The notes beneath the pieces are model-generated. The model was not told the origin of the DNA. It searched no databases and saw nothing but the letters and a program-made list of their open reading frames with translations. A program made the translations under genes and the position numbers. A DNA stretch of 64,000 bases, taken from positions 248,001 through 312,000 of the forward strand of contig NZ_LMSH01000002.1 in NCBI RefSeq assembly GCF_001428365.1. The letters run 5' to 3'. Shown piece by piece: positions 1 through 8,722 of this stretch (the first letter of the stretch is position 1; each line of letters begins with the position of its first letter). The DNA comes from Arthrobacter sp. Soil763. GTDB taxonomy: Bacteria; Actinomycetota; Actinomycetes; Actinomycetales; Micrococcaceae.

Positions 1-666
1 GTCCAGGTGGCCCTGATGGAGCATCTGGAGACGGCCTGGGACCAGCCGGGCAACGGGCTCTGGGAGATGCGGGGGCCGCGCCGCCACTTTACGCACTCCA
101 AGGTGATGGCCTGGGTGGCGGCCGACCGGATGGTCAAGGGGGTCCGGGACTTCGGGCTGCCGGGGCCGGCGGACCGCTGGGAAGCCCTCCGCGACCGCAT
201 CCACGCCGACGTTATGGCCCACGGGTTCGACTCCGGCCGCAACACCTTTGTGCAGTCCTACGGCCGGCCGGAACTGGATGCCAGCCTGCTGCTCATCCCG
301 CGGGTCGGGTTCCTGCCTCCGGATGATCCGCGGGTGGTCGGCACCATCGAGACCATCCAGCGGGAGCTTAGCCAGGACGGTTTTGTGCTGCGCTACCGGA
401 CGGACCAGAGCGACGACGGCGTGCCCGGCAGCGAGGGTGTCTTCCTGGCCTGTTCGTTCTGGCTGGTCGAGGCGCTGCTGGGGGCCGGCCGGCGCCGGGA
501 GGCCCGGGAGCTGTTCGAACGGCTGCTCGCGCTCCGCAACGACGTCGGCCTGCTAAGCGAGGAGTGGGACGTCCACGCCGCCCGGCAGCTGGGCAACACG
601 CCCCAGGCGTTCAGCCACTTCGCCCTGGTGCGCAGCGCCGTCCAGCTGAACGCGGCGGCCCACTGA
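1..666 (+). CDS. GH15 family glycoside hydrolase, C-terminal part (5' truncated by window edge)
   Basis: The open frame runs in from the window edge and stops with TGA at 664-666, so only the last ~221 residues are visible. They carry the two signatures of the GH15 (glucoamylase/trehalase-like) alpha/alpha barrel: LWEMRG followed by RHFTHSKVMAWVA near the start, and GLLSEEWD then GNTPQAFSHFAL near the end. In this family the Glu of WEMRG is the usual general acid and the Glu of the SEE motif the general base. The substrate (trehalose, maltose or another alpha-glucan) cannot be told from this part. The family identity is secure. Confidence 0.9.
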   Translation, partial: VQVALMEHLETAWDQPGNGLWEMRGPRRHFTHSKVMAWVAADRMVKGVRDFGLPGPADRWEALRDRIHADVMAHGFDSGRNTFVQSYGRPELDASLLLIPRVGFLPPDDPRVVGTIETIQRELSQDGFVLRYRTDQSDDGVPGSEGVFLACSFWLVEALLGAGRRREARELFERLLALRNDVGLLSEEWDVHAARQLGNTPQAFSHFALVRSAVQLNAAAH

Positions 667-730
667 CCGGGCCGGTCCTGCGCCGGGAACCAGCGCCGGG
701 AATCAGCCGGGCTTTTCTCCAGAGCTTCGA

Positions 731-745
731 TAAGTATACTTACTA
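731..745. promoter_or_regulatory. Palindromic motif upstream of DUF1508 gene (site A of shared motif)
   Basis: TAAGTATACTTACTA contains a perfect 12-bp palindrome (TAAGTATACTTA, 731-742) in otherwise GC-rich DNA, 38 bp before the DUF1508 start codon. Closely similar sequences lie upstream of the SRPBCC gene (60571-60585) and in the sugar ABC transporter intergenic region (62646-62660). It may be an operator or part of a promoter; the factor is unknown. Confidence 0.45.
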
Positions 746-783
746 ATATCCCCAGGCGGGGTGCAGGATTGAAGGAGTATGCA

Positions 784-1086
784 ATGGCTGGATATTTCGA
801 GCTCGTCGATGCGCCCGACGGCGGGTACCGGATTCGGATGATGGACGCAGCCGGGGGCCTGATGGCTGTCTCGGTCACCTTTCCCACCAAGCGTGCGGCC
901 GTGGCCGGGATCGCCCAGGCTCGGGAAATCGCCGGCACCGGGCTGGTCAGGGACCGGAGCGGCGACGGCCAGCCCGCCGTGATGGCCGCATTGGCCAAAC
1001 GGCGGACCACCGGCGCGGGCCGGAGCTCCACGCTTTCCGGCGGAAGTACCCTCGCGGCCACCAAGCGCACGCGGGCGCATCACTGA
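784..1086 (+). CDS. DUF1508 (YegP-like) small protein
   Basis: The predicted protein has 100 residues. The start MAGYFELVDAPDGGYRIRMM and the block beginning FPTKRAAVAGIAQAREIA match the DUF1508/YegP fold, a small domain found in stress-associated proteins of unknown biochemical role. A TTG at 769 would extend the frame, but GAAGGAG at 771-777 is well placed as ribosome binding site for ATG 784, which I chose. The C-terminal third (from about residue 65) is a basic, Ser/Thr-rich low-complexity tail. The HAD gene follows after one base. A second, shorter DUF1508 gene is at 41220-41420, and a palindromic motif lies just upstream. Confidence 0.8.
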   Translation: MAGYFELVDAPDGGYRIRMMDAAGGLMAVSVTFPTKRAAVAGIAQAREIAGTGLVRDRSGDGQPAVMAALAKRRTTGAGRSSTLSGGSTLAATKRTRAHH

Positions 1087-1087
1087 C

Positions 1088-1780
1088 GTGCCGGCCGTGC
1101 AACACCGCGCAGCGGTCCTCTTCGACGTCGACGGGACCCTGGTGGACTCGTCCTACATCCACACCCTCGCGTGGTGGCAGGCCTTCCGCCAGGCCGGTTA
1201 CGACGTGACGATGGCCTCCATCCACCGCGCCGTCGGCATGGGCGGGGACCGGATCCTGGACCGGCTCCTGCCCGCGGACCGCGATCCCGACCAGGACCCG
1301 ACCATCATGGCCTCGCACGCCGCGGTGTTCTCCACCTTCTGGCCCTCCCTGCGCCGGCTCGACGGCGCCCGCGAGCTGCTGGCCCAGTGCTTCGATTCCG
1401 GCCTTGGGGTGGCCCTGGCGTCCTCGGCGCGGGACCGCGACCTGGAAATGCTGCGCTCCACCATTGACGCGGACGCCTACATCCACGCCGCCACCAGCTC
1501 CGCCGATGCCAAGGAAAGCAAGCCGGCCCCGGACATCCTCGCCGCCGCCCTGGCCGCGCTCGGCGTGCCGGCCGACCGTGCCGTCTATGTCGGCGACAGC
1601 GTCTGGGACATCTACGCGGCCGCCGCCCTCGATATCCCCGCCATCGGGCTGAGCTGCGGTGGCACCAGCGAGGCCGAGCTCCGTGAAGCCGGAGCCGCAG
1701 AGGTTTATGAAAGCCCCCGGGCCCTGCTGGAGAACCTCGCCGGCAGCGCCATCGGAACGCTGGCCGCCGGCGTCCGCTAG
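1088..1780 (+). CDS. HAD superfamily phosphatase (phosphoglycolate phosphatase-like)
   Basis: The 230-residue protein starts at GTG 1088, one base after the DUF1508 stop, so the two are probably co-transcribed. HAD motif I is DVDGTLVDS, with nucleophile Asp13 and Asp15. A Ser in SSARD serves as motif II, the Lys in KESKPAPD as motif III, and GDSVWD as motif IV. The segment between motif I and motif II is a helical C1 cap, as in phosphoglycolate and beta-phosphoglucomutase-like enzymes. It should be a soluble Mg-dependent phosphomonoesterase. Substrate unknown; the neighbouring GH15 enzyme would allow a sugar phosphate, but that is inference. Confidence 0.85.
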   Translation: MPAVQHRAAVLFDVDGTLVDSSYIHTLAWWQAFRQAGYDVTMASIHRAVGMGGDRILDRLLPADRDPDQDPTIMASHAAVFSTFWPSLRRLDGARELLAQCFDSGLGVALASSARDRDLEMLRSTIDADAYIHAATSSADAKESKPAPDILAAALAALGVPADRAVYVGDSVWDIYAAAALDIPAIGLSCGGTSEAELREAGAAEVYESPRALLENLAGSAIGTLAAGVR

Positions 1781-1851
1781 CCGGCACCCCGGCATCCGGC
1801 CCCCGTTCCGCCCCTAAATTTTCCCTCCAGACCGCAACCGAAAGGCAGCAA

Positions 1852-3027
1852 ATGAAGGCACTTACATGGCAGGGCAAGCGTTCCGTGAGCGTGGAGAACG
1901 TCCCCGATCCGGTGATCCAGGAACCCACCGATGCGATTGTGCGCATCACGTCGACCGCCATCTGCGGCTCCGACCTCCACCTGTATGAGACTCTCGGCCC
2001 GTACATGCACAAGGGGGACATCATCGGCCACGAGCCGATGGGCGTCGTCGTCGAAGTCGGCAGCGCGGTCACCAATCTCTCCAAGGGCGACCGGGTGGTT
2101 ATCCCGTTCAACATTTCCTGCGGCCACTGCTACATGTGCGACCAGGGCCTGCAGTCCCAGTGCGAGACGACGCAGGTTAAGGAGAAGGGCTCCGGCGCGT
2201 CGCTCTTCGGCTTCTCCGAACTGTACGGGTCCGTCCCCGGCGGCCAGGCGGAGTACCTGCGCGTGCCGCACGCGGACTATGGTCCCATCAAGGTGGGCGC
2301 CGACCTCCCGGACGAGCGCTACCTGTTCCTCTCGGACATCCTGCCCACGGCCTGGCAGGGCGTGAAGTATGCAGACGTGCCGAAGGGGGGCACCCTCGCG
2401 GTGATGGGCCTTGGGCCTGTCGGCCAGTTCGCCTCCCGGCTCGGCAAGCACTTCGGGCTGCGCGTCATCGGCGTGGACCCGGTGCCGGAGCGCCGTGCGA
2501 TGGCGGAGCGGCACGGAGTCGAAACCCTCGACTTCTCCAAGGGTGTGGCCGATGAGCTGCGCGAGATGACCCAGGGCCGCGGCGCCGACTCCGTCGTGGA
2601 CGCGGTCGGCATGGAGGCCCATGATTCGCCCGTGGCTGCCTTCGCCCAGCACGCGGCCGGGCTGCTGCCGGACAAGCTGGCACAGAAGGCCTTCGAGACC
2701 GTCGGAGTGGACCGGGTGTCCGCCCTGCACACGGCGCTGGATGCGGTCCGCCGCGGCGGCACCGTTTCGCTGAGCGGAGTCTACGGCGGCAGCGCGACCC
2801 CGATGCCCCTGATGCACATGTTCGACAAGCAGATCCAGCTGCGGATGGGCCAGTGCAACGTGCGGCGCTGGACCGAGGATCTGCTGCCGCTGGTGGAAGC
2901 CGACGCCGATCCCCTCGGCGTCATGGACCTGGTCACCCACCAGGTCGGCCTGGACGAGGCTCCGGCCATGTACGAGAAGTTCCAGAAGAAGCAGGACGGC
3001 TGCATCAAGGTCGTCCTCAAGCCGTAG
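1852..3027 (+). CDS. Zinc-dependent alcohol dehydrogenase (formaldehyde dehydrogenase-like MDR family)
   Basis: This 391-residue medium-chain dehydrogenase has the catalytic-zinc ligands in ICGSDLH and GHEPMG. Structural zinc is bound by the four-Cys cluster in CGHCYMCDQGLQSQC. A Rossmann nucleotide-binding motif GLGPVG lies near residue 190, followed by an acidic residue in VIGVDP that suggests NAD preference. It resembles the glutathione-independent formaldehyde dehydrogenase-like subgroup. The ATG at 1852 is preceded by GAAAGG. The gene sits just upstream of formate dehydrogenase on the same strand, which would fit formaldehyde-to-formate oxidation, although actual substrate range in this subgroup is wide. 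Confidence 0.85.
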   Translation: MKALTWQGKRSVSVENVPDPVIQEPTDAIVRITSTAICGSDLHLYETLGPYMHKGDIIGHEPMGVVVEVGSAVTNLSKGDRVVIPFNISCGHCYMCDQGLQSQCETTQVKEKGSGASLFGFSELYGSVPGGQAEYLRVPHADYGPIKVGADLPDERYLFLSDILPTAWQGVKYADVPKGGTLAVMGLGPVGQFASRLGKHFGLRVIGVDPVPERRAMAERHGVETLDFSKGVADELREMTQGRGADSVVDAVGMEAHDSPVAAFAQHAAGLLPDKLAQKAFETVGVDRVSALHTALDAVRRGGTVSLSGVYGGSATPMPLMHMFDKQIQLRMGQCNVRRWTEDLLPLVEADADPLGVMDLVTHQVGLDEAPAMYEKFQKKQDGCIKVVLKP

Positions 3028-3034
3028 CGGTGCC

Positions 3035-3071
3035 GCTGCCGGCCGGTCCCCCCGGGGGGCCGGCCGGCAGC
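3035..3071 (+). terminator. Strong GC hairpin after alcohol dehydrogenase gene
   Basis: GCTGCCGGCCGG (3035-3046) pairs with CCGGCCGGCAGC (3060-3071), with additional C/G pairing in between and one bulged T. It lies 8 bp after the dehydrogenase stop. There is no T-run, so it is a transcript-end hairpin or pause structure, not a textbook intrinsic terminator. Confidence 0.5.
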
Positions 3072-3162
3072 GAGACTGCCCGTGAATACACGTAGGAAAC
3101 GGGGGCGGACATGACGAAAGCCTGTCCTGTCACTCGTTCCTGGATTGGGATATGCTCCTGAA

Positions 3163-6100
3163 ATGGCACCGCGAAGTTTTCTTCAATGGCCGGTTGTTCG
3201 GCAGCTGAGCACGGGCGACCTGCTGGGCCGCGGGCCGTCGGTTACCTCGCCTCGGACCCGGGCGATCGCCCCGCGCACTGCCACTGCGGACCGCGTCGTG
3301 CAGAGCGTCTGCCCTTATTGCGCGGTCGGCTGCGGACAGCGCGTCTACGTCAAGGACGAGAAGGTTGTCCAGATCGAGGGCGACCCCGATTCGCCCATTT
3401 CGCGCGGCCGGCTGTGCCCCAAGGGCTCAGCCAGCGAACAGCTGGTCAACTCGCCGGGCCGGCAAACCAAGGTCCTGTACCGTGCCCCGCGTGCCAAGGA
3501 ATGGCAACGGCTGGACCTTTCCACCGCCGTCGACATGATCGCCGACCGGTTCATCGAAAGCCGGCGCAGGACCTGGCAGCAGGAAGACGACGAGGGCCGC
3601 CTGCTGCGGCGCACCATGGGCATCGCCTCTCTCGGCGGCGCCACCTTGGACAACGAAGAGAACTACCTGATCAAGAAGCTCTTCACCGCCGCCGGGGCGG
3701 TACAGACGGAGAACCAAGCCCGTATATGACACTCCGCCACGGTTCCCAGTTTGGGAGCCTCGTTTGGACGCGGTGGTGCAACGCAATCACTGCAGGACAT
3801 GGCCAACGCCGACTGCATCATCATTCAGGGATCCAACATGGCCGAGTGCCATCCGGTCGGATTCCAGTGGGTGGCGGAGGCCAAGGCACGCGGAGCCAAG
3901 GTCATCCACATTGACCCCCGGTTCACGCGCACTTCGGCGGTTGCTGACAAGCACCTGCCGATCCGGGCCGGATCCGATGTCGTGCTTCTTGGCGCCCTCA
4001 TCAACTACGTCATTGCCAACGACCTGTGGTTCAAGGAGTACGTGACCGCGTACACCAACGCGGCCACGCTGGTCCATGAGGATTACCGCGATGCCGAGGA
4101 CCTCGGCGGCCTGTTCTCGGGCTTCGATCCGGAGAAGGGCGCCTACGACAACTCGTCCTGGGCCTACGATGAGGCTGACGAAGGCGCCATCGGCGAGCCG
4201 GCGGGTCCTGAGCACGGCGCAGAGGCCGGCGCCCGGGCCTCCGGTGATACTTTCGGCAGCGGCGGCCCGCCCCTTGAGCACGCCGAGGTGCTGCGGGACG
4301 ACACGCTCCAGGACCCCCGGACCGTCTTCCAGATCGTGAAGCGGCACTACGCCCGCTACACCCCGGAGATGGTGCGCGACATGTGCGGCATCAGCGAAGC
4401 GGACTTTGCCTACCTGGCGAAGACCATCACGGAGAACTCCGGCCGCGACCGGACCACCTGCTTCGCCTATGCCGTGGGCTGGACCCAGCACTCCCTGGGA
4501 GCACAGTTCATCCGCGCCGCCGCCATCCTCCAGCTGCTGCTGGGGAATGTGGGACGCCCCGGCGGCGGAATCATGGCCCTGCGCGGCCACGCCAGCATCC
4601 AGGGCTCTACCGATATTCCGACGCTGTTCAACCTGCTGCCCGGCTACCTGCCGATGCCCAGCGCCGGGCGGCACGACACCCTGGAGGAGTACCTCAAGGC
4701 GAACGCCTCGAAGAACCAGAAGGGATTCTGGGCCGACGCCGACGCGTACACCATCAGCCTGCTCAAGGCATGGTGGGGTGACGCCGCGACGGCGGACAAC
4801 GACTGGGCGTACGACTACCTGCCGCGCCTGACTGGTGCGCACGGGACCTATGAGACCGTCATGAGCATGCTCCGGGACGAGGTGGAAGGCTACTTCCTGC
4901 TCGGCCAGAATCCTGCGGTCGGCTCGGCCCACGGACGGATGCAGCGCCTGGGCATGTCGCACCTGAAGTGGCTCGTGGTCCGCGACCTGAACATGATCGA
5001 GTCGGCGACCTGGTGGAAGGACGGCCCGGAAATCGAATCCGGGGAACTGCGCTCCGAGGACATTGAGACCGAGGTCTTTTTCCTGCCGGCGGCGACCCAC
5101 GTGGAGAAGGCCGGGTCCTTTACCCAGACCCAGCGGCTGCTGCAGTGGCGCCACCAGGCGGTGGCCCCGCCGGGCGAGTGCCAGAGCGAGCTCCAGTTCT
5201 TCTACGAACTGGGGCACCTGATCCGGGAGAAGCTTGCCGGTTCCCAGGACGAACGGGACCGGCCGCTGCTGGACCTGACGTGGGACTACCCCACGGACGA
5301 CCACGGCGATCCGGACCCCGAATCGGTTCTGGCCGAAATCAACGGCCGGCACCTGACCGGTCCCGACGCGGGCAAGCCCCTCTCCGCCTACACCGAGCTC
5401 CGCGCCGACGGTTCCACGACGGCGGGTTGCTGGATCTACACCGGTGTCTACGCTGAGGGGATCAACCACGCCGCCAACCGGAAGCCGGGCCAGGAACAGG
5501 GCCCCGCAGCCACGGAGTGGGGCTGGGCATGGCCGGCTAACCGACGGATCCTGTACAACCGGGCCTCCGCCGATCCGGCCGGCAAACCCTGGAGCGAACG
5601 CAAGAAATACATCTGGTGGGACGAGGACCAGGGCAAGTGGGTCGGCGAAGACGTCCCCGACTTCCCGCCGACCCTGGCCCCCGGCAGCAAACCCGATCCG
5701 TCGGTGGGCGGTCCGGCCGCGCTCAGCGGGGACGATCCGTTCATCATGCAGTCCGACGGCAAGGGCTGGCTGTTCGCGCCGAAGGGCCTCGTGGACGGTC
5801 CGCTACCGACCCACTACGAGGCCCAGGAATCGCCCGTCGCCAACCGGCTGTACCCGCAGCAGCAGAGCCCGGCACGCCTGAAGTACCCCCGCAAGGACAA
5901 CCTCAGCGCGCCCAGCGCCGGCAGCCCGGGCACAGACGTCTACCCGTACGTGTTCACCACCTACCGGCTCACCGAGCACCACACGGCCGGTGGCATGAGC
6001 CGCTGGCTGCCGTACCTGTCCGAACTGCAGCCGGAGATGTTCTGCGAGGTCTCACCCGAACTGGCCGCCGAGCGCGGACTGGAGCCCTACGGGTGGGCCA

Positions 6101-6468
6101 CCATCATCTCGGCGCGATCGGCCATCGAGGCGAAGGTGCTGGTCACGGAGCGGATGACGCCGCTGACCGTGGGTGACCACACAGTGCACCAGATCGGGCT
6201 GCCGTACCACTGGGGCGTCGGGAACAGCGCCGTCGTCAGCGGCGACGCCGCCAACGACCTGCTGGGCGTCACCCTCGATCCCAACGTCCAGATCCAGGAA
6301 TCGAAGGTGGCCTCCTGCGACATCCGCCCCGGGCGCAGGCCGCGGGGACCGGAGCTCCTGGCGCTCGTCGCCGAGTACCAGGAGCGTGCCGGGCTCACGG
6401 TGGAGACCGGGAACCGCACGGTGACCGATCCCGCCGAGGGCGAACACCCGGGCGGGCCGACGCCGTGA
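3163..6468 (+). CDS. fdhA: Formate dehydrogenase catalytic subunit, selenocysteine-containing (in-frame TGA at 3727-3729)
   Basis: This molybdopterin enzyme oxidises formate to CO2. The frame reads through TGA 3727-3729, which I interpret as selenocysteine at residue 189. The context NQARI-U-HSATV is the family's active-site segment, and the frame resumes as LGASFGRGGATQS. The N-terminal [4Fe-4S] motif uses Cys50, Cys53, Cys57 (CPYCAVGC) and Cys85 (RLCPKG). The C-terminal ~200 residues form the molybdopterin-dinucleotide-binding domain. Length 1101 residues is somewhat above E. coli FdnG. ATG 3163 precedes the conserved RSFLQWPV; no Shine-Dalgarno or twin-arginine signal is visible, and TATGCT at 3151-3156 suggests a leaderless transcript. 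The electron-transfer and membrane subunits follow, then the Sec machinery. Confidence 0.95.
3727..3759 (+). promoter_or_regulatory. Selenocysteine UGA codon with bacterial SECIS hairpin
   Basis: Eleven bases after the TGA (3727-3729), GGTTCCCA (3741-3748) pairs with TGGGAGCC (3752-3759). This makes an 8-bp stem with one G-T pair and a very small loop containing GT. Position and size match the bacterial SECIS element that SelB's C-terminal winged helices recognise, where a GU in the apical loop is important. The stem is also coding sequence (VPSLGA). The selB gene 7.5 kb downstream supports the reading. Confidence 0.8.
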
Positions 6469-6511
6469 CCCGCGCCCCGGAAACTGCCTCGAACGCAGCA
6501 CATTATGCCCG

Positions 6512-6547
6512 GTCCGGGGCGCGGCGGTTCACCGCCGCGCCCCGGAC
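6512..6547 (+). other. Very stable intercistronic hairpin between fdhA and fdhB
   Basis: GTCCGGGGCGCGGCGG (6512-6527) pairs perfectly with CCGCCGCGCCCCGGAC (6532-6547) around a four-base loop. It lies 44 bp after the fdhA stop and 15 bp before the fdhB ribosome binding site. There is no T-run. A role in mRNA processing, 3'-end protection or lowering fdhB expression is possible. Confidence 0.6.
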
Positions 6548-6571
6548 ACCGACCCGACGTTGGAGGACCGA

Positions 6572-7576
6572 ATGGGCCAGCTGACCGGACCGACCGACCC
6601 CACCGCCGATGCCCACTGGGAGCACAACCATCCGCGCAAGGGGTTCTTTACCGACACATCGATTTGCATCGGCTGCAAGGCCTGCGAAGTTGCCTGCAAG
6701 GAGTGGAACCACAACCCGCAGGACGGAAACCTCGAGCTGCTCGGGTCCTCCTATGACAACACCGGGTCGCTGGGTGCCAGCACCTGGCGGCATGTCGCCT
6801 TCATCGAACAGGGCCAGGAACGCATTGCTGAGGCCCGGGAATCAGGCCGCGCATTGGTCAGCCTTGGCATGCCGCGCATCGGTCCGCCGGCCCCACCCAG
6901 CGTGGCGGACCTCGCGGACGCCGATACCACCCCGCCGGACACGGCGGACTTCCGCTGGCTGATGTCCTCTGACGTCTGCAAGCACTGCACCCACGCCGGA
7001 TGCCTCGACGTCTGCCCCACCGGAGCGTTGTTCCGCACCGAGTTCGGCACCGTCGTGGTCCAGGACGACGTCTGCAACGGCTGCGGAACCTGCGTGGCCG
7101 GGTGTCCCTTCGGCGTGATCGAGCGCCGCAGCAACGGCACCGTGAAGGTTGCCGCCAGCAGGGAGGAACAGCACGCCAAGCACGCCGACGTCCCCAACGC
7201 GGGCGTCGCGCAGAAGTGCACCCTGTGTTACGACCGGCTGGTGGCCGACGAGACGCCCGCGTGCGCCAAGGCCTGCCCGACCACGTCGATCAAGTTCGGC
7301 GACCACGACGACATGGTGGAGACCGCCAAGGAACGGGTCGCCACCCTGCACGGCCAGGGCATGACCGAGGCCCGGCTTTACGGCGCCAACGAGAACGACG
7401 GCGTCGGCGGAACCGGTTCGGTCTTCCTGCTGCTGGATGAACCCGAGGTCTACGGGCTTCCGCCGGACCCGCGGGTGCCTACAGCCGATCTGCCGAAGAT
7501 GTACCGGCGGGCCGGCATGGCTGTAGCGGGCATGGCAGTCGCCGCCGCGGTGGCGTTCCTGGGAGGACGCGAGTGA
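6572..7576 (+). CDS. fdhB: Formate dehydrogenase iron-sulfur (beta) subunit
   Basis: This 334-residue ferredoxin-type subunit carries electrons from FdhA towards the membrane. Four cysteine clusters for [4Fe-4S] centres are visible: CIGCKACEVACKEW near residue 30, CKHCTHAGCLDVCPTG near 140, CNGCGTCVAGCPFG near 170, and CTLCYDRL with CAKACP near 220-240. A single hydrophobic helix near the C-terminus (from about residue 312, AGMAVAGMAVAAAVAFLGG) anchors it, as in FdnH/FdoH. ATG 6572 was chosen because GGAGGA lies at 6562-6567; the upstream TTG has no such site. The NrfD-type gene overlaps its stop by four bases. Confidence 0.95.
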   Translation: MGQLTGPTDPTADAHWEHNHPRKGFFTDTSICIGCKACEVACKEWNHNPQDGNLELLGSSYDNTGSLGASTWRHVAFIEQGQERIAEARESGRALVSLGMPRIGPPAPPSVADLADADTTPPDTADFRWLMSSDVCKHCTHAGCLDVCPTGALFRTEFGTVVVQDDVCNGCGTCVAGCPFGVIERRSNGTVKVAASREEQHAKHADVPNAGVAQKCTLCYDRLVADETPACAKACPTTSIKFGDHDDMVETAKERVATLHGQGMTEARLYGANENDGVGGTGSVFLLLDEPEVYGLPPDPRVPTADLPKMYRRAGMAVAGMAVAAAVAFLGGRE

Positions 7577-8661
7577 CGCTTTCCGAATTCGACAGCTTCC
7601 GTCCCGCCGAACCCGCCCGACGCCGCCGCGGCGGCAAGCGCGGGCCCGGGCGGCGCAGGGACAACGGTGATGGCTCCCGCGAAATGCCGATGGTGCCGGA
7701 GCCGGAGTTCACCTCGTATTACGGCCGTCCGGTGGTCAAGCCGGCGCCTTGGGGTGACGACGTCGCCGCCTACCTGTTCCTCGGCGGCGTCGCCGCGGGC
7801 TCGGCACTGCTGGGCGCCGGCGGCCAGCTGACCGGACGGCCGACGCTGCGGCGCAACGCCCGGCTCAGTGCCCTGGGGGCGGTTGGCCTCGGCGCGGCCG
7901 CCCTGGTCAAAGACCTCGGGCGCCCGGAGCGCTTCCTGAACATGCTGCGGACCTTCAAGGTGACCTCGCCGATGAGCGTCGGCTCCTGGATTCTCAGCGC
8001 GTTCAGCGCGGGAGCCGGCGTGGCTGCCGTTGCGGAGATCGACCGGATGAGCGGCGAGCGGCTGCCGCTGGGACCGCTGCGGGGCGTCCTCCGCGCCGTC
8101 GAAGGCCCGGCCGGCCTCGAGGCCGCTGTCTTCGCGGGACCGCTGGCGGCCTACACGGCCGTCCTGCTGGGCGACACTGCCACGCCGACCTGGAACGAGA
8201 TGCACGGGGAACTGCCGTTCGTGTTCGTCAGCTCGGCCAGCCTGGCCTCCGCGGGGCTCGCGATGGTGACAACGCCGGTACGCGAGGCCGGGCCCGCGCG
8301 GAGCCTCGCGCTGCTCGGCGTGGTCGGGGACGTGGTGGCGATGAAGATCATGGAACGGGGCATGGATCCGGTGGCCGCGGAGCCCCTGCACCAAGGCAAG
8401 GCCGGCACCATGCTGAAGTGGAGCGAGCGGCTTGTCCTGGCCGGGGGTCTGGGCACCCTGCTTGGAGGCCGGAACCGGGCGGTCGCGGCGGCGTCGGGAC
8501 TGGCGCTGCTGGCAGGCTCGGCACTGACCCGCTTCGGCGTGTTCGAGGCCGGGCTCGCCTCGGCCAAGGATCCCCGCTACACGATCGAACCGCAGAAGCG
8601 GCGCCTGGCGGCACGGCGGGCCGCCGGCGTCACCGGCGACGCCATTACCACCGGCAGCTGA
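7573..8661 (+). CDS. nrfD: NrfD/polysulfide reductase-type membrane subunit of formate dehydrogenase
   Basis: The GTG at 7573 overlaps the fdhB stop (GTGA), showing translational coupling. The 362-residue protein begins with a basic cytoplasmic segment rich in Arg. It then has about eight hydrophobic helices, starting at AAYLFLGGVAAGSALLGAGG, with the NrfD-typical GSWILSAFSAGAG. NrfD proteins take electrons from the iron-sulfur subunit to the quinone pool and replace the cytochrome b subunit of E. coli FdnI. The three genes thus form a membrane-bound respiratory formate dehydrogenase. No fdhD or molybdenum cofactor genes are present in the window. Confidence 0.9.
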   Translation: MTLSEFDSFRPAEPARRRRGGKRGPGRRRDNGDGSREMPMVPEPEFTSYYGRPVVKPAPWGDDVAAYLFLGGVAAGSALLGAGGQLTGRPTLRRNARLSALGAVGLGAAALVKDLGRPERFLNMLRTFKVTSPMSVGSWILSAFSAGAGVAAVAEIDRMSGERLPLGPLRGVLRAVEGPAGLEAAVFAGPLAAYTAVLLGDTATPTWNEMHGELPFVFVSSASLASAGLAMVTTPVREAGPARSLALLGVVGDVVAMKIMERGMDPVAAEPLHQGKAGTMLKWSERLVLAGGLGTLLGGRNRAVAAASGLALLAGSALTRFGVFEAGLASAKDPRYTIEPQKRRLAARRAAGVTGDAITTGS

Positions 8662-8722
8662 CCCGCCCGCTGCCGATCACCCGACAGTTGGTGACCCGGC
8701 CCCGGCGACCCGCGGCCCAGGA

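Noticed and set aside
3727..3750. Apparent nonsense mutation or pseudogene in the formate dehydrogenase gene
   Set aside because: The TGA is at the known Sec position, is followed by a hairpin and is accompanied by selD, tRNA-Sec, selA and selB.
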